A stretch of 64,000 bases of DNA, taken from positions 55,966 through 119,965 of the forward strand of contig KV424009.1 of the NCBI GenBank assembly GCA_001632435.1, written 5' to 3'. Of the stretch, positions 13,188 through 23,900 are shown piece by piece. Each line of letters begins with the position of its first letter. The first letter of the stretch is position 1. Origin of the DNA: Calocera cornea HHB12733. Its lineage: Eukaryota > Basidiomycota > Dacrymycetes > Dacrymycetales > Dacrymycetaceae. Both the position numbers and the translations under genes were made by a program. The notes beneath the pieces were generated by a model. That model saw only the letters and a program-made list of their open reading frames with translations. It made no database searches and was not told the DNA's origin.

Positions 13188-14931
13188 TCATACCGAAGCT
13201 GCCCGCCCGTGGACGATTTCGTTCCCAGTCGACTTCACCAGGGTCATCCTTGGACGATCGTTTTTTTGGGCTACACCAGCAAGCTTCTTCCCAGTAAGTT
13301 TCGCGGACGAGCGCAGCTTCTTGACAGGTCTGGCAACAGCATCTGACTGTTCTTGACCTTCCACCTCCACGGCGTCGTGTCCCCGTTTCTTCTCAGAGCG
13401 AATCGCAATGCTCCTGAGAGAAGCCAGCCTTTGCTGTATGGAAGCTTGTCCTTCTTCCTCCTTCCGTGGTGGATCGACTTGCTTTTGATACCAAGGCGTC
13501 CCTTCCTTAGATCCTTTAACGCAGAACGCAGCGCCATTGATCCGAACACGACCACCCCAAGGCCGCTCCTCTGTTGGAATAGCGTAGCGGGGAGCCCATT
13601 GCGACTCGACTGAGACAATCTCCGCGACAAACGGCCGACCTTTGATAGGGTTTCCAAGCTTCACAACCGCCATAGAAGGCCTTTCCTTCGGTGTTTCCAC
13701 CCATTTGTGATGCTCCGAAAGGGTAGGAATCTTCCGCTCTTGTACAGCTTCGTCCCAGGCCTTGACGCCGTTTGGGCAGGACTTCTCCTGGTGTCGATGC
13801 ATGGAGGAAGTACGAGCGAATTTTCGGCCACAGGCGTCGCACGTGGGGATGCTTGCATCATATCCACCGAACACAAGACCTTCTACAACTCCACCTCTAT
13901 CTTTGAATGTCATGTGCTCGTCGAAGACATGGGAGAACCGGTGTCGAGCAAGAGAAGTAGTGTCTTTGATATATGCGCTGCATGTAAACTTCGGATCTCC
14001 CGGCTTCGGATATCCACAGAGCATTGCCATCTTAGGCGGTCCAACCTGAACGAGAGGCATTGTGAATGCTCGCGCCGGCTTGACAGTTGCTGACTTCCTT
14101 GCTGTCTTCGTGGTGTTTTTTGTCCCCGACCGAAGGCGTGTTTTGACCAAGGGGGAAGACGGGGCGGGGGCATGTCCAGAGAGGGAGATGGTATCAGCAG
14201 TAGACGATCCACAAGATTCATCAAGGGAAGGTGTGCTGGTTTGCTCGGTGAGTGAAGTAGTATGGTCAAAGTAGCCGTCAGATATCGGGGCAGTGTTATC
14301 TGGCAAGAGGAGATGGGGAAGGACGGGTGGTGGGGATTCGCCAGGAGGACCTGAGTGTCGTAAGGTTCAAGGCCGTACACGCTGAGAATGTGCATACCAA
14401 GCTGTGCAGACACATTCTTTTTAGCCAAGGCAGGATTGAAGGGCAGATTATCCGGCAAAGGGTTCAAGTTGTTGGTGGTGTCTAATCATGAATATCAGCA
14501 TGGTTGACTGAGTGTGATACCGTTAGCTTACACTCAGCAATGATGGCCTCCAACTCTTGCTGAAGGGTCGAAGAGGCCTCTTGAGAGGGATCAGATGACA
14601 CAGCAGAGGAGGTAGGCACAGGGACATTGACGGAGGAACCACTGTTCAGAGTCGCTGGTACGATGGGTTCAAAGATAGTAGGGTGGAGGAGCGCAGGATC
14701 GATGCAGGAGGTATCAAATGGAGCAGAGACAGTCGGGGTGGGGAGCACGATACTTGCATCATTGCCATCTTCAACCCTACCAGGAGCAAATGTACGTGAG
14801 GCTTGGGAGTGGAGACTGAGGTATGCAGTGGTATCGTCCAGAATAAAGTTGAAGGATTCTTCATTGATCTCCAATTGGGCTCTCTGATACAGATCGGACT
14901 CAGAGAGGAAGGACGAAATATAGTCTTCCAT
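13188..14931 (-). CDS. C2H2 zinc-finger protein, putative transcription factor
   Basis: The start at 14931 gives MEDYISSFLSESDLYQ. Two introns follow: one donor falls in the Glu codon of LEAIIAE near 14535, and a second, 47 bp long with a GTATGC donor, is inferred after VSAQLG because it restores frame into the long 3' exon. The N-terminal 150 residues are acidic and Ser/Pro-rich, as in activation domains. The 3' exon carries a degenerate finger (FTCSAYIKDTTSLARHRFSH) and a second one of C2HC form (CDACGRKFARTSSMHRHQEKSC), then a basic nuclear-localisation-like tail (EKKRGHD, RPVKKLRSS). Only one finger keeps all ligands, so DNA binding through a pair of fingers is an inference. I recognise no named orthologue. 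Confidence 0.7.
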
Positions 14932-16595
14932 CCTTAAAACAACGGTGAGCACAGATGTAGACGGGGGAAAACAACAACGTACCACATGTCCATTTTGTTG
15001 TTACAGGCGGGAAGAAATGTGCCTGCGGGGGGCGCAGTGATGTGATGCACTGGCATAGGATGGAGAACTTTATACCTGATGGCAAGGTGAAAATGGCAGA
15101 CAGATGCTTGACTGTAACGAACAGGATAAACATAATTAGCAATAGAAAGGCTATCGGCCTGTCAATCCCTGTGTTCGAGAAGGTGTTCTTATCCTACGAA
15201 GGTGCGAAGCGAGCTGTCAGAGACCGGGAAAAGAGTTTCTAGGAGGCGGCCCGCTCCCAAAAAGGAGAACACCGGGATGCGTACCGGTCCAGAGTACCTA
15301 GGATGCGCGAGCGCGATCACGTAGTGGCGAGTAGCAGCAGACTACGGCGATCGTTTGGGATAGGCGTCAACGCGTTTTGGACGGTGTTGCTACGGAGCCA
15401 CGTGCCGCAGAGGAAGGGGTGACTGTTTTGGGAGGCGACCCACATCATGAGCAGACGAAGGAAGCGGCCAGAACAGCTGGGAAAAGTGCACGGGTCATCG
15501 TCGCGGTCCAAATCAGGGGGACGACCACCGAGTCTGGAAGTACAGCGCAGCGTGAAGAAAGGGCGCTAGAAGCGCGCGGACGGGAATGGAAGGCTCCGTA
15601 GCCGATGGCCCTTCTTTCTGGTCGTTTCAGGGGTCATTAGGCGCTTCCTCCGCCCCGGGGCTAAAGGTACCGTGGGGACTCGTGAGTCCCTGTTGGAGCC
15701 AGTCCCTTCTCGCAAAGACACAGAGACGTGCAGCGAACGCAAGCACAACTGGCCACGAGCCATGAGCTGATATCCATGAAGAAGAGCAAGCGAAAGTGAT
15801 ACTCACGGCCAGAAAATCAGTCCGCAGAGCGCAGTCCAGTCAGACCTCGTCACAAATCCGCCGCGTTTCGCCCTCACACCACCGAACACAGCAGGACCCC
15901 GAACACAGCGCGAAGACGCGCGCACGGAACGGGACGACTCGACGCGTGTCCAAGATCTAGGATCGAGATCCGGTGCCGTGGTTCCCAGAGAAGATACAGG
16001 GCTACCCTAAGACTGACAGGCGAAGCAATGCCGTGCCGTGCCGGTTGACACTGCGGATCGTACTGTACACGGCGATGGCTGCATCGCTACCCGGTGAGCT
16101 TTTCTGGCGGTTCACTCACCCAGAAACTGCAACCCAGCTGCTTCAGGCGGTGGTTTCTGGCCGTCTACCCCGCTGCAGAGGCCACAGACCATCCTTCACC
16201 CCGGGACGGTTGCCACCTATTGCGAGGGTTGGCCTCTGCCCGAGCGCGAGATCGCACCCTCGTTCTCCGTCCATCAAGGGCACCGCTCCATCGAGCCATC
16301 GAGCCATGGTCCCACGCAGTCCAGCGCCCAGTCCAGACCTTGCCCGGCGGCCCACTGCCCTTCCCCCGGTTTCCAGGATCTGATCTTCCGAATCCATGTT
16401 CGATCGCGCTATCTCTCAGCCAACCGCACATTCAGGGGCACTGGAAGCACATGCATATTACTGTACCTGCCCGCGTTGGGGGGCGTATCTACGCCTTTAC
16501 ATCCCTCGTCCCTTGTGTGCGCTATTATCGGTCACTGGATGCTGTGATGGTGATTTGATTGGTGCTAGGACTTGGGAGTGGACCGCTGCGGAGGC
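14932..16595. other. 1.66-kb interval without a supported gene
   Basis: The interval holds the promoter of the C2H2 gene at its left end and the 3' flank of ETF-beta at its right. Open frames on the + strand at 15973-16383 and 16396-16959 have no recognisable domain, no coherent splice partners and no match to known families from memory, so they are not called. Confidence 0.4.
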
Positions 16596-17725
16596 CTATG
16601 CCGCTCCGGGGAGCACGCCCGCTTTCTTGAGCTTTGCAATGAGCTCATCCACATTATCCACCTGCCGCACCCAAAGCCTCAGCATCGCATCCTCAAAAAC
16701 ATCACAAGAGAAGGGAGAGAAGGAAGGAATATATGCGCACCTTCTGCCCACCGACGCGCTTCGGCGGCTCGGTGACCTTGAGCATCTGCAGGCGCGGGGT
16801 GATGTCCACGCCCAGGTCTTCGGGCTTGAGCTTCTCCAGCGGCTTCTTCTTCGCTTTCATGATGTTGGGGAGGGAGGCGTATCGGGGTTCTGGACAATGT
16901 TAGCTGGCTGCACTATATTCCTACTACTGGGGCGTACCGTTCAACCTGCACAAGCATGAGCCGGCGTGAAGAACCGAGATGTATGCGCCCCACTCACCTC
17001 AGATCCGCCGTAACAATCGCGGGCAGCTTGACCCTAACCTGCTCGAGCCCGCCGTCAATCTCCCGGGTGACGTCCGCCGTCCCCGCGCCGACGTCGACGT
17101 CGAGCTTGCTCGCAAACGTCGCCTGCGCGCAGCCCAGCAGCCCAGCAAGCATCTGCCCCGTCTGCCCGGCATCGTCGTCTATCGCCTGCTTGCCCAGGAT
17201 CACAAGGTCGTACGGGCCCTTCTTGTCCATCACCGCGCGCAGGAGCTTGGCCACCGCGAGCGGCTCGACGATCGCCGCCTCGGGCGTCTCGACGTGGACC
17301 GCGTCGTCTGCGCCCATCGCTAGCGCCGTGCGGAGCGTCTCTTGGGCTTTGGAGGGGCCGATCGTCACGGCGGTGATGCCCTTGACGGCGTCTTTGAGCC
17401 GCTCGCGAAGGCGCACTGCTTCCTCCACGGCTGGTCCGGGGTCAGCTAGACCGACCACATTCTGGCCACTGCGCACACACCAATCTCATCGAACGGGTTC
17501 TGTGACTGTGTCAATGGGGTTTGAGGGGTGGAGAGAGAGAGAGGGGCGCACCATCGAGTGCTTGACGTTGGTCTCGACCCCCGTCTGCTGGGCATTCACG
17601 CGGATCTTGACCGCGTAGTCCACACATCTAGCACTGGTCAGCTGTGTCCTCCAGACGCCGTGGGGGAAGGCGGACCGTTTTACGGGGACGAGGATGCGCA
17701 GGAGGGAGCGGGGTGTGGGGCGCAT
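16596..17725 (-). CDS. Electron transfer flavoprotein beta subunit (mitochondrial)
   Basis: The model gives 266 residues from seven exons: 17676-17725, 17552-17627, 17481-17499, 16998-17430, 16938-16945, 16741-16889 and 16596-16661. It starts RILVPVKR, then [29 protein letters not shown], the FAD/AMP-binding region [31 protein letters not shown], and [27 protein letters not shown] with the recognition loop, ending [19 protein letters not shown]. With ETF-alpha it passes electrons from mitochondrial acyl-CoA dehydrogenases to ETF-ubiquinone oxidoreductase. The two tiny exons (19 and 8 nt) are supported because removing either one destroys a conserved motif and the frame. Identity is very secure. 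Confidence 0.94.
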
Positions 17726-18797
17726 CGGTCACCAAGTCGCCTGTTCAGGGGATAAATACGGCAACAAAGAGGCGAGCGGCGGTACGGTATGAATGAAGGA
17801 CGACCACTAGCTCACCAGCGGCTGCACCCTGACGGACTGGCTTCCCTCCGGGGCGGAAGGCGGGAGCAATGCCGCCCCGGCCGGGTACCGTATTCCCGGC
17901 TTCGCTGCTTGACACTTGTTGCAATCGACCGGCTATCGCCGATGCCGCGCCGCTATACTGAGGTTGGGACCGACTGCGCTGGCAGCCGGCGGTGTGAACG
18001 TCCAGCGAATAGAATGATAAGTGCAGCCTCCTCCCGGGCATGGGTGCCTTGCAGCTCTAGGCAGTCCATGCTCCTCGCTCCCGCTCCCTCTCTATCTAGT
18101 CACTTCGTGTCCCTGGAGGTTAGGCTTCGCACGAGGATACCCTCAGCTCTGATAATATTGTCCCTAGCGTCTAAGCGGGACCGCCGCCCACGGCGCCTGA
18201 GCTGACAAGGGCGCGCGCACCCTCGGCCGCCGAGCTCACCACACGGCATCATTCGTATACATATGCAGCCCGCACCTCCCCGCTCGTGATCATCTTTCTT
18301 GCCTGTGCGATCGTTCTGCGCGGAACTACGAGAACACTCGCGGTGCCGTCCGAGCGCGCGGCCCGCTGCTTGGCCCGTGGAGAAGTCCTCCTCTCACCAA
18401 CGATCGACGCTCCCCACCTGCTCGCGGCGTCCTTCGCTCCAAGGCTATCGCAAAGGGAAGCGCTCTCGCTCTCGCTCTGATCCGCACAGGCGCACAGGAA
18501 GCCCCAGCTTCTCATAACCCGTCGCTGGACCCTGTGCAGGTAACGAAGCGCGGGACCCTTTCCCCGAGGCTCGCCCCGGCGGGAGAGGAAGCACGGCCGT
18601 GAGCGGTAGAGTGGACTGACTGGTGGGCCCGGGGCTTGTTTCAGTAGTGAATTGAGTTGCGCCGAGGGGGAGGCTAATTCCTCCCCGGGAAACACTAGGC
18701 ACTTTCTCCCGCGCGGCCCTGCTTTGCTCTGTTCAGCCCACGTCGCTCTCGCTCGCTCTCTGTCCAGCCGGAGGACAGCCAACCTGCCGCTTCCACC
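17726..18797. promoter_or_regulatory. Divergent promoter region, ETF-beta and SDR copy A
   Basis: This 1.07-kb region lies between outward-facing starts. No gene is supported. Long frames on the minus strand across 18249-19088 overlap SDR copy A and are antisense shadows of GC-rich codons. Confidence 0.4.
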
Positions 18798-19834
18798 ATG
18801 CTCTCCCCGACCGAGACAGCGCTCGCAGTGCTCTTCGCCCTGTCGGCGGGCGTGCTCCTCCTCCCCCGACTCTACGCCGCCCTCGCCTTCCTCCACCTCT
18901 ACACGCTGCACCGCTCCGCGCTCCGCTCCTACGTCCACTCCCCACGCTCCTTCGCCCTCGTAACAGGGGCGAGCGACGGGATCGGCCGTGCGCTCGCGCT
19001 GGAGCTCGCGGGGCTGGGGTTCAACCTGATCCTGCACGGGCGAAACGGGGAGAAGCTCGAGCGCGTGCGCGCCGAGGTCCTCGCGCACTTGGGGCAGGGA
19101 GAGGGACCGCAGGCGAGGGAGGTGCGCGTCTGGGTTCAGGACGCCGCAGAGCGGGACATCGACTGGGAGGCGGTGGGCCGCATGTGGGCCGACCTGGAGC
19201 TGACCGTGCTCGTCAATAACGTGGGGGCCTCAGCGATCGAGAGCGAGCCGTGCGTCCTTCCTTTCTTTCCCCGTGCCCTTGCTCGCTCGGACTCGTGGGC
19301 GAACTGAAGCCTGATGCTGATGCTCCGTGATGCAGGTTGGACCGCCAGCCTTTAGCCTACGTGAACCGCAGCGTGCAGCTGAACGCGCTCTTCCCGTTCA
19401 ACCTGACTCACACGGTGCTCCCGCTCCTCCGCGCCCTCCCCTCCCCCACGCTCGTCCTCACAGTCGGGTCGATGGCCGGGGAGCTCCCGCCCCCGCACTT
19501 CGCCGCCTACTCCGCGTCCAAGGCCTTCCTGGAGCGCTTCGTGCACGCGCTGGACCTGGACGAGCGGCTCGTCCAGCGCTCCCGCGTGCGCTTCCACTAC
19601 CTCCAGACAGCTACGGTGATGAACTCTTCGGGGGTGATCAAACGCACCGGGTGGGACGTGCCGACCAGCGAGGACTACGCGCGGGGCGCCGTGCAGGTCG
19701 TCGGGGCGAGGAGGAGGAAGGTCTTCCCGTGGATGGCGCATGGGCTGCAGGCGGCCGTCCTGCCACTACTGCCGGACTGGCTCACGGAGCAGATAATAGT
19801 CAAGGCCGTGAGCGACTTGGCCAAGGAGGAGTAG
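18798..19834 (+). CDS. SDR copy A, 17beta-HSD12 / 3-ketoacyl-CoA reductase-like
   Basis: This 316-residue protein has exons 18798-19249 and 19336-19834. An N-terminal hydrophobic segment (ALAVLFALSAGVLLLPRLYAALAFL) suggests ER membrane anchoring. The SDR core follows: TGASDGIG cofactor loop, NNVG (typical of HSD17B12 and fungal Ifa38 reductases rather than NNAG), serine in LTVGSMAG and catalytic YSASK. Family members reduce very-long-chain 3-oxoacyl-CoA or steroid ketones with NADPH. This is copy 1 of three head-to-tail genes, all with one intron at the same place just after the NNVG loop. Whether any of the three is the essential elongase reductase cannot be told. The catalytic residues are intact. 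Confidence 0.88.
18924..18994 (+). repeat. 71-nt tract identical to SDR copy B
   Basis: This coding tract (RSYVHSPRSFALVTGASDGIGRA region) is identical, silent sites included, to 20668-20738 in copy B. Copy C differs at several silent and non-silent positions over the same codons. Confidence 0.85.
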
Positions 19835-20283
19835 CGCGGGGGGCTTCCGTGCTATTTGTTTGCTGCTGCGCTGCGGGCTGGCTGGGTTGTAGACTCATCT
19901 TCAATTACATTAGCTTCGTTCTCTAATTGTAGATGGTGGGACCGCTTGGATACTTTCCACTGCAGTGTCCGGAATGGAAGGATCCATCACTAGTTCCTAT
20001 GACATGCACGGCGCGTCAACGGCTCGATGGGGAGTCCACGTTCAGCAACACGAACTCCTCAACACACACGGACATGGACAACCGCGTAGCTCCGTATTGC
20101 TCAGCCGCCGCCCTCTGGAGACACTCATTCGCTTCCTTGAGGATCAGCAGCCATTCGTCCATGATCGTCCCCGCCTCCTGGGCCCACTGGAGGAATGAGA
20201 CGCTCTGATTGGCCCTCGCGGCCCTGCGTCCTCATTGGCTCACGCGACCCCTGCATGGGGCAACTCCTCCGCCATGCCAGTAG

Positions 20284-20307
20284 GGCGTCCATGAGCAACA
20301 GCTAGCC
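20284..20307 (+). repeat. 24-nt promoter element, copy 1
   Basis: GCGTCC(ATGAGC)AACAGCTAGCCA recurs at 20377-20400 with four mismatches, 93 bp apart, upstream of the TATA box of SDR copy B. It could be a transcription-factor site pair. Confidence 0.6.
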
Positions 20308-20376
20308 ACGCTCCTCCTATCCACTCTCCGCACTGAACTCTACACCGCAGGCTGGAAACTTGTGCATGATGGACTG

Positions 20377-20400
20377 GCGTCCACGGGTAACAGCTAGCCA
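20377..20400 (+). repeat. 24-nt promoter element, copy 2
   Basis: This is the second copy of the element at 20284-20307, identical in the core AACAGCTAGCCA. It lies about 80 bp before the TATA box. Confidence 0.6.
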
Positions 20401-20541
20401 GTGGTTGGATCTCCGTGAGGCTGGCATGGGCGGTTCGTAGCACTTCCGGTCCATGGCTCGACGGCCTGCGCCTTGGGATATAAACTCGATCTGCCCTTTC
20501 CTGCTCTGTCCAATAACTCTGATCAACGCCGTCTACCAAGA

Positions 20542-21539
20542 ATGCCCTCCCCAACCGAAATAGCCCTCGCAGTCCTCTTCGCCCTCTCCGCCAGTGCGTT
20601 CCTCCTCCCGCGCGTCTACTCGCTCCTCTCCTTCGTCCACCTCTACTTCATTCACCGCTCGACCCTGCGCTCCTACGTCCACTCCCCACGCTCCTTCGCC
20701 CTCGTAACAGGGGCGAGCGACGGGATCGGCCGTGCGCTTGCGCTGGAGCTCGCAAGGCTCGGGTTCAACCTGATCCTTCACGGGCGGAACTCGGACAAGC
20801 TCGAGCGGGTCAAGGAAGAAGTGTTACAGCGCTCCGGGGCGGGAAAGGAGGTGCGCCTGTGGGTGCAGGACGCCTCGGCGAGGGAGGTGGACTGGGAGGG
20901 GGTGAGAAAGATGTGGGCGGCAGTGGAGATCACCGTGCTGGTTAACAATGTCGGGGGGACCGTCATGGGGAACAAGCCGTGCGTCTCTACCCGCTGCCTG
21001 ATGAGCCGCCGACGCATGGATCGGGATGATTCTGATAACTGAGCAGAGTGGACGACCAGCCAGACATCGTCGACACCGTCGTCCGACTGAATGCGCTCTG
21101 GCCGTTCCAGCTCACCCAAGCGCTCCTCCCGCAGTTGCGCGCACTCGGCCGCCCCACAATCGTCATCTCCACCACCAGCACGGCGAGCACCGTCCCGCTC
21201 GCGACAGTCGCGGCTTACTCGGCATCCAAGGCCTTCCTGGATAACTTTATACACGCGATGGAGGTGAAGGAGCATCTCATGCTCAAGAGCCAGGTCAGGT
21301 TCCTCCTGCTCGACACGGCGCATGTCATGAACGGCCGCAACGGCGGGAAGGAGTCGTGGGCCATTCCCACGACAGCGGCGTACGCCCGCGCCGTCGTGCG
21401 CGTCGTCGGCACGAGCAGGAGGAAGGTGTTCCCCTGGATGGGGCATGCGCTCCAGGCGGCCTCGGTTGCGCCTCTTGGGGAGGCCCTTACAGACAGGATC
21501 ATGGTTCGTATCTTAGAGGGCATAATCAAGGACGAGTAA
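20542..21539 (+). CDS. SDR copy B, 17beta-HSD12 / 3-ketoacyl-CoA reductase-like
   Basis: This 309-residue protein has exons 20542-20978 and 21047-21539; the 68-bp intron sits exactly where it does in copies A and C. It has an N-terminal membrane segment (ALAVLFALSASAFLLPRVYSLL), TGASDGIG, NNVGG and YSASK, so it appears catalytically complete. The central substrate-side region differs from A and C (ISTTSTASTVPLATVAAY versus TVGSMAGELPPPHFAAY), and the motif after the catalytic lysine lacks the HYLQTxTVMNS wording, which hints at a changed substrate. It shares a perfectly conserved 71-nt tract with copy A. Confidence 0.88.
20668..20738 (+). repeat. 71-nt tract identical to SDR copy A
   Basis: This is the partner of 18924-18994. 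Perfect silent-site identity inside otherwise diverged paralogues points to recent gene conversion or very recent duplication of this part. Confidence 0.85.
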
Positions 21540-22455
21540 CGTACCGAGACCATGGCACTTCCTTCGGATTCGGTTGTCGGTAGTGCAGACCTCCTTCAGG
21601 GCTGAGATTTGTATTAAATCAATGCATATTTATAGTAAATTTTCCTACTTTCGGCGTCAGTATGCCGACTTACAAACCTTTTTGGAAGGATCTGGCTATG
21701 AACAGTGCATCATCCACGTCGCGTATGCGATCCTTGTGGGTCGATGCTGGGAACGCACCTTTCTGCGAAAGGTTTGGCCTGCTACAATCGGGCGACACTC
21801 CTGTTCACCGCTCTTTCTCGATCAGGAACGGCGGCGGGCTCTGCACTCGCGACGCTCTCCACGTCCCCTCGCCATCTTTCCCAACAACGGCGGTGCAAAT
21901 TCTAACAGCATCACNNNNNNNNNNNNNNNNNNNNNNNNNNNNNNNNNNNNNNNNNNNNNNNNNNNNNNNNNNNNNNNNNNNNNNNNNNNNNNNNNNNNNN
22001 NNNNNNNNNNNNNNTTGGCTCCCATCGAACGACATGGGAGGGTCAACGCGTCGCGCTCTGATTGGCTCCCGTGCGGGGTACATGGGGAACTTCATCAGTG
22101 ACCCTTGGGTTCTGCCAATGCTTAACCCACGACTCACTGCTAATCACATTGCTCATGATCGCTGATGTACCTGGCGCGCTTCCTCTTGACAGCTCTCTGT
22201 TCTGCTGAAACCCTTCGAAGACCGGCCATATCATAATCATGGACTGGAAATGAGCCGGTGGACATCTGCTTTGCTCCGCTTGCAGCTGAACCTGACGTGG
22301 GGAGCAGCTGCCGCTCTGCAGGAACGCGTCCACGCCTCGACAACTTGTCTATCCTTCTGGAAATACAAATATGGCCCCATGATTCGAATGCATCCCCGAG
22401 TATCCGTGCCTCTTCTTCTCTCGGTCTGTTCCAGCAAATCCGTTCCAGCTACGTG
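21540..22455. other. Intergenic between SDR copies B and C, with assembly gap
   Basis: This contains 100 undetermined bases at 21915-22014 and the probable promoter of copy C, including CGCTCTGATTGGCT near 22054, which is shared with the copy B promoter. No gene is supported; frames running through the N run are artefacts. Confidence 0.5.
21915..22014. other. Assembly gap (100 N)
   Basis: This is a run of exactly 100 N, the conventional size for a gap of unknown length. Sequence between SDR copies B and C may be missing. Confidence 0.98.
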
Positions 22456-23456
22456 ATGCCCTCCTCGACCGAAACGGCACTCGCGGTCCTCTTCGCCGTC
22501 TCCGCCGGGGCACTCCTCATCCCGCATCTCTATGGTACCCTCGCCTTCCTACACCTCTACCCGCTGCACCGCTCCACCCTCCGCTCGTACGTCCACTCTC
22601 CGTGCACCTTCGCCCTCGTCACAGGCGCAAGCGACGGGATCGGCCGTGCGCTCGCGCTGGAGCTCGCGCGGCTGGGGTTCAACCTCATCCTTCATGGGCG
22701 GAACGCGGAGAAGCTCGAGCGCGTCAAGGCTGACGTCTTGAAACGCGGTGCGGGGAAGGAGGTGCGCCTGTGGGTGCAGGATGCGGAACAGAAGGATGTA
22801 GACTGGGCGGGTGTGAAAAAGATGTGGGAGGGAGTGGAGATCACCATGCTGGTCAATAATGTTGGTGGGGCCGCCATGGAGACCCAGACGTGCGTCACGG
22901 CTTCTCCTTCATAGCGACCCCATCCTAGCTCATCATCAGTGCTGATGCCCTCTGCAGATTCGACAACCAGCCGCTGTCGTACGTCGACAGCATCGTCCAG
23001 CTGAACACAATGTGGCCGTTCCATCTCACCCACACGCTCCTGCCCCAACTTCGCGCCCTCGATCGACCCACGCTCGTCCTGACAACAGGCAGCCTGGCAG
23101 GGCAGATCCCGCTGCCGCACTTTGCGGCGTACGCCGCGTCCAAGGCCTTCCTGGACTGCTTCGTCCACGCGCTCGAAGTGGACGAGCGGCTCGTCCTCAA
23201 GAGCAAAGTCAAGTTCCACTACCTCCAGACGGGGACCGTCATGAACAGCACGGGGATCGTCCAGCGCACGTCGTTCGCCGTGCCGAGCACTGAGGCGTAT
23301 GCGCGCGGTGTCGTCCCTGTGGTTGGCGCGAAAAGGAGGAAGGTGTTCCCCTGGATGCCGCATGCGCTCCAGGCGGCCGCGGTCCAATCCCTTGGGGAGG
23401 ACCTTACGGATAGGATCGTGGTCAATATGACGCAGAACTTCACGAATGAGTCGTAG
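22456..23456 (+). CDS. SDR copy C, 17beta-HSD12 / 3-ketoacyl-CoA reductase-like
   Basis: This 310-residue protein has exons 22456-22889 and 22958-23456, with the intron at the conserved position. It has an N-terminal membrane segment (ALAVLFAVSAGALLIPHLYGTLAFL), TGASDGIG, NNVGG, serine in LTTGSLAG and a catalytic YAASK in which the usual first Ser of YSASK is Ala; the Tyr and Lys remain. The C-terminal half is closest to copy A (HYLQTGTVMNS against HYLQTATVMNS, and the shared RRKVFPWM motif). It lies in the same orientation as A and B. It is likely functional, with unknown substrate. Confidence 0.88.
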
Positions 23457-23900
23457 GGTGCAACGTCGGAATATCTGAGCCCGAGGGATGTTGTAGTACC
23501 CATTGCGAATTCTGCGGGCTTCACGACGTTTCCTCCTAATTCACAATTAAAACAACTTGGTGCCCTCAAACAATACCTTCACACGCTTGCGGAAATTCCC
23601 CTCCTGGGTAAGACTTCCCATCCTTAGCTAACCCGCCTGCTCTAACGATAACCGGAGGAGGCTCCCGCACCTTGTCGAAGCGCTCGTCATGGGTGCGGTG
23701 TTCTCCGATGCGACCCTGAGGGCGCGATGTCGGGCGCGTCTACGGTTGAGCCCCACCAACGACCGCGGGGTGGAGGCAGCCTTTCCGGCTAAGGAGGCTG
23801 CATATTAATGACGTTGCAGATGCCAACAGCGCACAGCGGCTGATTCCCGCCCCTCCCATCCTCCCGTCCATTGACTTGCCACTCCCAGACATAATCAACA
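23457..23900. other. Intergenic, promoter of S-formylglutathione hydrolase
   Basis: There is no gene. An AT-rich word CATATTAATG lies near 23802, about 100 bp before the ATG, and may act as a TATA element. Confidence 0.4.

Larger units (their letters stand above)
19835..20541 (+). promoter_or_regulatory. Promoter region of SDR copy B
   Basis: There is no gene. It holds a TATAAA box at 20479-20484 (about 60 bp before the ATG), two CCAAT-type words (ATTGG at about 20208 and 20236), and a near-duplicate 24-nt element at 20284-20307 and 20377-20400. The phrase GCTCTGATTGGC at 20202-20213 recurs upstream of copy C near 22055. Confidence 0.55.

Noticed and set aside
15973..16959. Open frames on the plus strand between the C2H2 and ETF-beta genes
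   Set aside because: They have no recognisable domain. The right half overlaps exons of ETF-beta on the opposite strand, and there is no coherent splice structure.
18249..19088. 279-codon minus-strand frame upstream of and across SDR copy A
   Set aside because: It is antisense to SDR copy A and low in complexity (Glu/Gly/Arg-rich).
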